Shown here piece after piece: positions 56,806-64,000 of a stretch of 64,000 nucleotides of DNA (positions are counted from its first letter, which is position 1; the number at the start of each line of letters is the position of its first letter). Position numbers and translations under genes: made by a program. The DNA lies in contig NW_006921541.1 of the NCBI RefSeq assembly GCF_000340215.1, positions 2,577,527 through 2,641,526 of the forward strand, written 5' to 3'. Source of the DNA: Pseudocercospora fijiensis CIRAD86. Lineage: Eukaryota; Ascomycota; Dothideomycetes; Mycosphaerellales; Mycosphaerellaceae. The notes beneath the pieces were generated by a model that was not told where the DNA came from, searched no databases, and saw nothing but the letters and a program-made list of their open reading frames with translations.

Positions 56806-57442
56806 CTTGGACTTTGAGCGCTGTCGAGGGGTCAGTATAAAGCTAGATAGAAGCCGTGCAGTGGGCGAGATGATACGTGCCAATAGCGCCAGAGTCTCTC
56901 TATCACCAGTAGGGCTCCAAGTGTCGCGCTTCGACTCGTGCAGCCAAAGTGATTTTGTAATTAGAAGTTGAAATGTTTTGTGCGCAGCGAAGCTTTGACT
57001 AGTGTATGCACTACAGCATGTGAAGCTGCTAGCTTGCTTCATGTGAGCGAAGGAGTAGACATCACATGAGCAAATATCCACTTCCGACGGGTCTACTCGC
57101 TTAAGGGATTATGCACTTGACTGTTGCGCGCGTGCTAGACTAAGGGGTGGCTGGTAGCATAGTATCGTTGATGCTTGGAGTGCCTTATGCAGGACGGAAC
57201 ATAAACGTTTGAAGGGCTCCAGGGATTCCGAACAGGCCGTGTGCCATTGTCGTCTTCGCTCCAAAGTGAGGTCTTATGTACGCAACCAGTATCATCAATG
57301 GAGCGTGGTTCTTGGAGCTGCGTTCGCAAGAACCTCCAGTCTGTAGTGGTTCTGCTCAAAATATGCCGAGCATTCCGTGAGAGGCGAGTGGTCGGCCAAA
57401 GAGACCTAAGTATTCCAATCGATTGTCAAAATACACGGTGTC
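56806..57442. other. Intergenic, 637 bp
   Basis: Lies between the minus-strand F-box-like gene and the 3' end of GUP1. No supported gene. Frames at 57,135-57,359 (minus) and 57,241-57,498 (plus) look non-coding. Confidence 0.6.
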
Positions 57443-59291
57443 TTAGCACTTCATATTTACACCTCTTCTTTTCTCTGCTTGTCGCACTTCAAACATGACC
57501 TGCACGCCGACAAAGAGCGTCGCACACGCTGCCACCAAGAAAATGCGACCTCCCATGCTGCCCACGATGCCATTTACCAACCCCTTGAGACCATCAAGGC
57601 CGACTGCAAAGCCAACCAGATTTGCGGCCATCATCATGAGAATATTACCAACAGCACCAACACCGCAGAGAACTCTGTAAGTATTCGGCCTGTCCTTCCA
57701 TTTCCTCGCAGGAAACGTCAGCGTCGCAATAAGCTCTGGCAGAACGAAAAGGGTGATGAGCCAGCCCCACATCAAAAGCCGAAGATTGATATCGTGCCAA
57801 AGCGCCACGAATGTGAAGACCGCCAAGAAATTCGCAATGCCGTGAAACTTGCTTTTGCCTGATCCACCAAGCGGCACGTAGATGTAGCGTACCACGAACC
57901 GGTTGAAAGATCTATGCCAGCCACGCCAGAATGCTAGCGCTGAGTAGTTGTCGGACATGCACCGCACCATATTTTCGGGAGGATCGATGCCATCGACGAG
58001 GGACCAAAGGCGGAAGAAGCGCCATGGCAGGAGGAGCTTCAGCCAGATGATGTGAAGATTAAAGTAGCCGAGCATGCTGAGCTGGAAAGGCGTAAAGACA
58101 TTCCAGTCTGGATTTGACTTGCTGATGGCGACGGCGTACAGATAATGTAGGACTAGCTCCATGCAAAGGAGGCACAAGAAGAAGCGGATTGCATAAGGTA
58201 CGATGCGATCTCTTGATGTCGATGAGAGTGGGTAGCGAGACTGACTGATGTATTCGTTGAAGTTGATGATAGGCCCAGTGAGGTAGAGAGGAGAGTATAG
58301 GACGTATGCAAGATAATTCCGGAAAGTGAAATCGGCTGGCTTGGCTCCAGCTGACGTTCGTTCTCGCTCTGACAAGTTTGCAGGATCTAGTCCCTTCTTC
58401 TAAAATGCATTAGCTTGAACAAAGGTCATGAAGGTACGGTATGGGTCTCACTTCGATGGGAGAGCTTGCTCTGCGATCTAGCATCCACAGATGATCGAAG
58501 TTGAATGCGATGAGGCGAAGCACAGTGATATTGAAGAGAATCTCCCAGCGTGGGATAAGCCCACCAAATCCATCAATCCACGAACCCCAATTATCTCCAA
58601 CAGGTGTCTCGGCACCTTTAGCCGTGGGCGGCAAGGTGACTGTTGCAATGTCGGCGAACTTGTAACCATGGCACAGCTCATTGGCAAAGAGGACTCCGAT
58701 ATTGAAGATCCAAGTCGAGACGGCAACGTACTGCTTGGGCAGTGCTGTGGCTATTTGGTAATTAAGATAGAGAATGGTAAGAACCTTGAGGGCTGATACT
58801 CCATGTAGCGCTGTGATGAATATCAGAGCAAAGCCTACATCGAAGCGAATGCGTGATTCAAGTCTGGCATCTGCGGTATCCGATTTAATTCCCTCTGATG
58901 GCTTTGCCGACCCATTGACATGCGCTGCCGAGCTGCCTCCTCGCAAGGATTCATAAGCTTTTCTGAGCAGTGGGTGAAGTATCAGCACCAGACCCATGTA
59001 AGGTATATTGTCTCGAAAGCCAGAGTATTGGGAGTCCGAGTTGTCGACCTTTCGTCCTGGAATCCAGCCTGGTTCAAGAAGACCCTCATAATGTTTATAG
59101 CTCGGATGGCTTGGAATTGAAACATCATATACCGATTTGAACATAACCGGGACTATGGTCAAGAAGGCAATGTAGTAGGGAACGAACTCCAGTGATCTCC
59201 ATTTTGATGGTTCTGCTGTAGCCAAAGGCTGTCCAGTGCCGGCAAACCGCGTGTCGAGAGTCTCGACCTTGTAGAGATCTCTTATTCGCAT
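57443..59291 (-). CDS. GUP1: Gup1-type MBOAT O-acyltransferase, 598 aa
   Basis: Exon 1 is 59,291-58,452 (280 codons), intron 58,451-58,400 (52 bp, donor GTGAGA, acceptor TTTTAG, branch-like GCTAAT), exon 2 is 58,399-57,443. The join gives '...RRASSPIE|KKGLDPANLSERER', in phase. Landmarks: 'MRIRDLYKVETLDTRF', 'LLEPGWIPGRKVDNSDSQY', many membrane helices, 'AFWRGWHRSFNRFVVRYIY', then 'FTFVALWHD' with the MBOAT His at about residue 482. Gup1 of yeast resides in the ER and adds a long acyl chain to GPI anchors during lipid remodelling; it was first described in glycerol uptake. Length is close to yeast Gup1. Start codons of GUP1 and ARP4 are 272 bp apart on opposite strands. Confidence 0.95.
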
Positions 59292-59563
59292 GGTGGAGGT
59301 GTTGTGATGAAGGAGTGGTAAGATGGTTCAGGAGACGTGCCGTCGGAGAACGCGAGTTCTTGGCGGACCTCGTTTCGAGGCCCAGAAGTCGCGTCGAAAG
59401 CGACTTCACGTTTCCATGATGATGGAGAGCAGAAACACATTCCCGGCCTGAAAGAGCCCGTCTGTATACACTCAACCGACTCGGTCGTAGTCGCAAACAC
59501 ATTGATACTTGCATGAAGTAATCTCGACTTGCATTTACAAATACTGCGCCTACGCGACTCACC
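59292..59563. promoter_or_regulatory. Shared divergent promoter GUP1/ARP4
   Basis: 272 bp between the two start codons. No clear TATA box; the region is moderately GC-rich and must serve both transcription units. No specific factor site was recognised. Confidence 0.6.
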
Positions 59564-60985
59564 ATGGCTACTCTCCCACCGACGCAAGCCCCAGGCACGC
59601 AGGAATATGCTGGCGACGAAATCAGCGCTCTGATTCTCGATCCTGGCAGCTATACGACGCGCGCGGGCTTTGCAGGCGAAGATACTCCCAAATCGGTTGT
59701 GCCAACCAGCTATGCTCTCACACCTTCCGGCGACAAAGTGTTTGGCGAGAATGCTATCCACCTGCCCAAACCAGATCTCGAGATCCGCAACCCCTACAGC
59801 TCAGATGGTATCGTCGAAGATTGGGAGACCGCATCACGCTTGTGGGAGTACAGTATCACATCGCGATTGACGGGAGCAAGGCAAACACCGCCTAGCAAGA
59901 ACGGCTTGAATGATGGCAACAAGGACGAAAATGGCGATGTGAACATGGACGAAGCGGCAGAACAGATGGACGAGCAGGAGAAAGTGTTGGGAGAATACCC
60001 GCTCATGATGAGCGAACCCGCCTGGAATCCCCAAAAGGCGCGCGAGAAAACGATGGAGATTGCCATGGAGGAATGGGGAGTGCCTGCCTTCTTCCTTGCC
60101 AAGAATGGACAGCTGGCGGCGTATTCGCAAGGAAAGGCGACAGGTCTGATAGTCGATATCGGTCACCTCAACACCGCAGTCACAGCCATGTACGAAGGCA
60201 TGGTGCTGAAGAAGAGCATACACCACACGCCTCTTGCCGGAAAGTGGTTGAACGAGCAAATACGCTTGATGTACTCTTCAATGTCGCCACCTGTGCCTCT
60301 TGTACCGCACTACATGGTCAAGACCAAACAGCCTGTCGATGCAGGCGCACCAAGCAATGCAACCTATGTCAAATTCGACAAGCCACCCACAGAAAGCTTC
60401 CGAAGACTGGAAGAAGAGCGCGTACTGACAGCTTTCAAAGAGAGCGTGGTGCAGGCTTGGCCGGGACCGCAACGCTTGGAAGCGCCTGCTCCGCCTGGCG
60501 GCTTCTCGAACCTGGACCACGTCAAGCAGCTCCCTCCTAAGCCGTTCGAGATGCCAGATGGATGGAACCAGGTCTTTGGAATGGAGCGCTTCAAGGTTGC
60601 CGAAGGTCTTTTTGATCACAATGCTGCCTACTCAGATGCCGAACATCCTAAGCCTCAGCAGGACGAGGCCATTACTCGAATAGTGCACAAGGCTCTTGAG
60701 GCTTGCGACATCGACCAGCGACCAGCCTACATGAATAACATCATTCTCACGGGTGCAGGTTCGCTGATTGAGAAGCTGCCCGAGCGACTACAAAGCGACC
60801 TTACAGCCATCTACCCCAACCCGAAAGTACGTGTCATCGCAAACTCTAACAGCGTCGAGCGGAAATATGGCGCATGGATTGGTGGTAGTGTGCTTGGCAG
60901 TTTGGGCACTTTCCACCAGATGTGGATCTCGAGGCAGGAGTATGAGGAGTTTGGCGCTAAGATCATTGAAAAGAGATGCAAGTAG
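59564..60985 (+). CDS. ARP4: Actin-related protein Arp4, 473 aa
   Basis: A single exon. Actin fold: 'ISALILDPGSYTTRAGFAGEDTPKSVVPT' (residues 20-48), an Arp4-typical acidic insertion about 112-140 ('NGDVNMDEAAEQMDEQEK'), 'EPAWNPQKAREKTMEIAMEEWGVPAFFLAKN', 'GLIVDIGHLNTAVTAMYEG', and a C-terminal 'ILTGAGSLIEKLPERL...YGAWIGGSVLGSLGTFHQMWISRQEYEEFG', the Arp4 signature. Arp4 is a nuclear subunit of the NuA4 acetyltransferase and of the INO80 and SWR1 remodellers, where it pairs with actin. Length agrees with yeast Arp4. The ATP-binding loops differ from actin, as is usual in Arp4. Confidence 0.96.
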   Translation: MATLPPTQAPGTQEYAGDEISALILDPGSYTTRAGFAGEDTPKSVVPTSYALTPSGDKVFGENAIHLPKPDLEIRNPYSSDGIVEDWETASRLWEYSITSRLTGARQTPPSKNGLNDGNKDENGDVNMDEAAEQMDEQEKVLGEYPLMMSEPAWNPQKAREKTMEIAMEEWGVPAFFLAKNGQLAAYSQGKATGLIVDIGHLNTAVTAMYEGMVLKKSIHHTPLAGKWLNEQIRLMYSSMSPPVPLVPHYMVKTKQPVDAGAPSNATYVKFDKPPTESFRRLEEERVLTAFKESVVQAWPGPQRLEAPAPPGGFSNLDHVKQLPPKPFEMPDGWNQVFGMERFKVAEGLFDHNAAYSDAEHPKPQQDEAITRIVHKALEACDIDQRPAYMNNIILTGAGSLIEKLPERLQSDLTAIYPNPKVRVIANSNSVERKYGAWIGGSVLGSLGTFHQMWISRQEYEEFGAKIIEKRCK

Positions 60986-61099
60986 GCACGTTTGAGTGGG
61001 TAATGCCAAGGCGTTGTAGGCGTACTGGCTGATAGTCGAACACGCCGACACAGCAAAAGCACTGCGGGTATACCAAGGACGATAGAACCTCGATCACGA

Positions 61100-61820
61100 A
61101 TGAAATGTAATTTTGGAACGACCATCCAATTGTCTCTCGGCAGTACAATCTGCGGCGCAACCATGGGGCACTTCGCCATCCCCTTCCCATGCACAATCCA
61201 AAACGCAAACCTCTCTCTCCTCCGCACAAATCAAAAAATCTACCAAGAATCCCGCTCCCTTCTCTACAACAAAACACTCCTATCCATGACCGAAATCTAT
61301 TTAAAAACATTCGTCCACCGCATCCCGCAGTCAGCCCCAAAAATCCAGAGATTGCAGTTGAGGTATAGAAGTCTTTCGCCATCTTGCGGATATGTGGAAT
61401 ACACTCTGGAACACCTCTCGAGTGCGAAGTTTCTGGATTTTTTAAAATGATCTCGACTTTACAATGGAGTGCTCCGAGTGGACGGGTTGTTGGAAAATTT
61501 TTACTTGCGATGATAATGATGGTGCGCAGAAGAGGCGAAGATTTTCTGCCGAGGAGAGATTGGTAAGGTGGATTGGAGAGAAGGTGTTACCGCTTGTAGA
61601 GGGCATGAGAAGGAATTGGGAAGAGATTGATGGGAAGAACAGGTTTGAGCTGAGAGATGTGTTGGGGATGAGGGTGAAGCACATAGCGAGGAAGCACATA
61701 GGGAAGCACATGGTGGAATGTGGTGAGGAGTTGCAGGAGAGTGTTCTTGAGTATGTTGGGGCAAAGATGAGGGAGATTGGGGCGGAGCGCGAGGAAATGA
61801 GTAGAGAGGGGATGATTTGA
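61100..61820 (+). pseudogene. Possible broken F-box-like gene
   Basis: Two adjacent open frames: 61,100-61,450 (116 codons, with 'LSLLRTNQKIYQESRSLLYNKTLL', the F-box-like family block) and 61,464-61,820 (118 codons, Glu/Arg-rich, helical) in a different frame. The break falls at a T-run near 61,436-61,442 (GATTTTTT). Either a 1-bp indel there has broken a gene of about 240 codons, or a small intron that I could not place joins them. It lies just after ARP4. The first frame alone is a plausible truncated member of the same family as the genes at 53,446 and 56,263. Confidence 0.45.
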
Positions 61821-62070
61821 TCGGCGACGTGGCGAGAGTGGATGGCGAGGAGGTGGGTTGAGGGACACCTGCTTTTCGGTTGGAAGGATCGACATCAATC
61901 CTTGTGGGAGAATGTTCATTTCGTTATGGTTATGCAAGCTTCGCTCAAGTCGAAGCATTAACGGTGGGCCTGGAGGCGCATAACGCTGTGCGTGCAGCGT
62001 CGTGACCGAGACAAGTGGCTCATGACCGCTTCGTGGTGACCACCGCGAAGATGGTGCTGTCTGTCACTGC
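61821..62070. other. Intergenic, 250 bp
   Basis: Between the two convergent units; probably 3' UTRs. It contains an inverted motif, TGACCGAGACAAG... / GTGGTGACCACCGCG. No gene. Confidence 0.5.
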
Positions 62071-63936
62071 TCAAGACTTGAAAGTCATGCTTCTGCCCGC
62101 CTTCTCCTTTTGTGTCCTCGGCAACCCCTTGGCAGTGTCCAGAGCTTTGGCATAGGGATTGACCTGCTTCTGCCTCTTCTTCATCTCCTTGGCAGAGAGC
62201 TTCTCCTTGGGCGGATTGAGAATGCTCGCTGCGTTCTCATAGTCAAATGGCTCTTCGTCGTCCTCTTTGATCTTTTCTCTCGCGACACCTTCTTCGCCTT
62301 GTACACTTGCGGCAGCGGCTTTCGCGGCTTTTTTAGCAGCTCTCTTGGCAGCTTTTCGATCAGCCTTTTCTCGAGCACGCTGTGCAGCATCATCCACGTC
62401 AACGAGGGTGACTTCGTCTGAGTTCGCAGCCATGCCGTCCATATGATCAGTGCCACGCTTGCGCTTCTTGCTGAGGTCTTTTAGCACAAAGACATCGTCA
62501 TCTGTAGCAGTTTCTTGCTTGGTGGGCGTTGGTTCTGGGGTAGGCTCACGCTCGACTCTGGCAGGAGTAAACTCTGCTGGATCGGCGAAGATCCCTGCTG
62601 TCAGAGGCGGGAGTGGGACGGAGAGCGAGACTGCGGACGGTGTAGAATCTGCACTGGTTTGGTCCTTCCAAACGCTGCTGTCGAACGCTGGTCCCCAGAA
62701 CGAAGATTTCGAGCTCCGCAGTGGCATATCAGTGGTAGCAATACTTGTGGTCGGCGCTGGAGTTTCAGTTACAGCAGTTGGTGACGGTTTTGAGACCGCA
62801 TTCTGAGACGTGGACTTTCTTGGCCCAGAGTGTTCGGGCTTGCTAAGGACTTCCGCAAGTTCAGGACCATTAATGCCCTCTTTCTTGGCTTTGGCGACCA
62901 GTGCTGCAAGCTCACCTGCTCGCAAACGTACAGTCTGCGATATCGCACCAAGACTGAACAGAGCTTGCCGCGTGGTCGGCATTGATTTGGCGATGTTGAA
63001 GAGTTGCCAATTTGGCATGACAAAGTTGGTGCTGTCGTCTTGTTCTCTTGCGACCTCATCTCGCCATTGGTGTACTGCTCGGAAGACTGAGAATTGCTCC
63101 TTCGTCAACATGGCCGACGTCTTGGCGAGGAGCTTGTACCAGCCGAAAGACCCCTGTCCGTTCTCGACGTCGTAGATGGGGTGTTCGTATCTCTGCAAAG
63201 CAGTTTCTGAGCTTTTGGTGAGAACGTCCCAAAGCTTGTCGCCTTCGTGGTTGGGCAGGCCAAAGTCCGACCTCTGAATGAGCTCGTTGCGTAGGTTGTC
63301 AAAGATGTAGAGAAGATAATGAGTGTCGCTCCGCGCATAGTCGAACAATGCCTGCGGCAAAGGTCGTACGCGCCAGTCTGCTGTCTGATACTTCTTCTGC
63401 GCATCTACGCCTGCGAATCTCTTCAAGAGGTATGCCAGACTGCCGGCGGGGTAGCCCAAAGCTCGGGCAGCGTGATGTGTATCGAACAGACCCACAAGGT
63501 ATAGTCCAAGATCTCGCTGAAGCCAGATGATGTCCATGTAAGCTCCGTGCAAGACTTTGAGGATGTTCGGATCTGCAAAGACCTCATTCAAGCACTGCAG
63601 CTTCCGTCGCCAGGGCTTCAAGGTGTCGACGATCCAATCCTTATCGCGCGTGCTGATCTGCATCAGTGATACTATACCTATATATGTCCTTATGTCGTGG
63701 TGTTCGAGATCAATGGCGATCTCTTTGGCTTGCTTGAGTTCTTTGAGCATAGCATCGAGTGCGACTTCCGAATCGACAAGTGTCGCTGTCGTCGTTTCGA
63801 ATGGGTGGTGCATGATTGGCTCACTCTGTGTATACATCGAGGAAGGGTATCGGTACTGTTCGATCTCGAGCTGGTATGGATGTGGGTGCCTGTTTGGTAG
63901 TGTTGGGTCAATATTGATGTACTTGTTCGTCTCGAC
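62071..63936 (-). CDS. RRP6: Rrp6-like 3'-5' exoribonuclease (5' end missing)
   Basis: Minus strand, stop at 62,071. The first ATG in this exon is 63,837 (588 residues), but the frame upstream to 63,936 encodes 'HPHPYQLEIEQYRYPS', matching the conserved Rrp6 segment before the nuclease domain. So the exon probably begins at 63,936 after an AG acceptor, with earlier exons outside the window. Numbering from the 63,837 Met: DEDD motif I 'AIDLEHH' (D43, E45), motif II 'HGAYMDIIWL' (D102), motif III 'YARSDTHYLL' (Y167, D171); HRDC about 225-320 ('QFSVFRAVHQWRDEVAREQ'). A long Ser/Pro/Thr linker is followed by basic tracts ('KKRKRG', 'KADRKAAKRAAKKAAKAA') as nuclear signals. Rrp6 is the nuclear-exosome catalytic subunit that trims rRNA, snRNA and snoRNA and degrades aberrant RNAs. 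Confidence 0.92.
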   Translation of the reverse strand, partial: VETNKYINIDPTLPNRHPHPYQLEIEQYRYPSSMYTQSEPIMHHPFETTTATLVDSEVALDAMLKELKQAKEIAIDLEHHDIRTYIGIVSLMQISTRDKDWIVDTLKPWRRKLQCLNEVFADPNILKVLHGAYMDIIWLQRDLGLYLVGLFDTHHAARALGYPAGSLAYLLKRFAGVDAQKKYQTADWRVRPLPQALFDYARSDTHYLLYIFDNLRNELIQRSDFGLPNHEGDKLWDVLTKSSETALQRYEHPIYDVENGQGSFGWYKLLAKTSAMLTKEQFSVFRAVHQWRDEVAREQDDSTNFVMPNWQLFNIAKSMPTTRQALFSLGAISQTVRLRAGELAALVAKAKKEGINGPELAEVLSKPEHSGPRKSTSQNAVSKPSPTAVTETPAPTTSIATTDMPLRSSKSSFWGPAFDSSVWKDQTSADSTPSAVSLSVPLPPLTAGIFADPAEFTPARVEREPTPEPTPTKQETATDDDVFVLKDLSKKRKRGTDHMDGMAANSDEVTLVDVDDAAQRAREKADRKAAKRAAKKAAKAAAASVQGEEGVAREKIKEDDEEPFDYENAASILNPPKEKLSAKEMKKRQKQVNPYAKALDTAKGLPRTQKEKAGRSMTFKS

Positions 63937-64000
63937 CTTATGAGATGGAAATAGGGTTGATGATCAAGGGCAGCAAGTCGTGAATGCATAAGGAGATGTG

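Noticed and set aside
59125..59761. Minus-strand frames of 157 and 159 codons across the GUP1/ARP4 promoter
   Set aside because: They overlap the start of both genes in other frames, and Arg/Ser/Cys-rich products look random.

Overview
This window is nuclear DNA of a filamentous ascomycete. The gene content (a Gup1-type MBOAT protein, Arp4, an Rrp6 exonuclease, F-box-like '...IPPEMRLRIYDFLL...' proteins, introns of 52 and 108 bp with GTGAGA/GTAAGC donors) and the mutation pattern of the repeats (C-to-T and G-to-A changes that removed nearly all CpA and TpG while sparing most CpG) suggest a Dothideomycete with repeat-induced point mutation (RIP). The species cannot be named from the sequence.

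Positions 1-53,095 are a nest of RIP-damaged transposons with no intact host gene. Removing the insertions one at a time, each with its target-site duplication (TSD), gives one ordered history. A Helitron (coding 7,367-10,824 + 49,673-53,048) was split by Ty3/Gypsy element A3 (10,825-49,668, TSD CTAA). The gag of A3 was split by a chromodomain Gypsy element B1 (12,604-39,134, TSD CGTAT/CGTGT). B1 then received A2 in its left LTR (12,763-24,998, TSD CCGG) and B2 in its gag (30,457-37,591, TSD GCGGC). A third A copy (A1, 1-5,539) enters from the left edge. After excision the coding frames rejoin: 2,278 codons for the Helitron and 1,029 codons for A3 gag-protease.

Family A is the unusual part. 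It is 12.2 kb long, has 279-bp LTRs and 4-bp TSDs, and encodes gag-protease, then pol (RT, RNase H, integrase) in the -1 frame, then an unrecognised third ORF of about 910 codons between integrase and the 3' LTR. A palindrome of about 25 bp (arms AATGCTACCCC and GGGGGTGTTATT) occurs five times per complete A element, near ORF boundaries, and a variant lies 4 bp past the pol stop in B1. At one site the arms differ between copies by paired, palindrome-preserving changes. Family B is a 7.1-kb chromovirus (gag, -1 shift, PR-RT-RH-IN-chromodomain; 196-197-bp LTRs; 5-bp TSD) on the minus strand.

From 53,096 to the right edge the DNA is normal single-copy gene space, and the change is abrupt at the Helitron terminus. 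In order: an F-box-like gene (+), a DJ-1/PfpI-family gene (-), a two-exon F-box-like gene (-), GUP1 (-, two exons) divergent from ARP4 (+) across 272 bp, a possibly broken F-box-like gene (+), and RRP6 (-, 5' end outside the window). These are housekeeping or lineage-type genes with no visible pathway link to each other.
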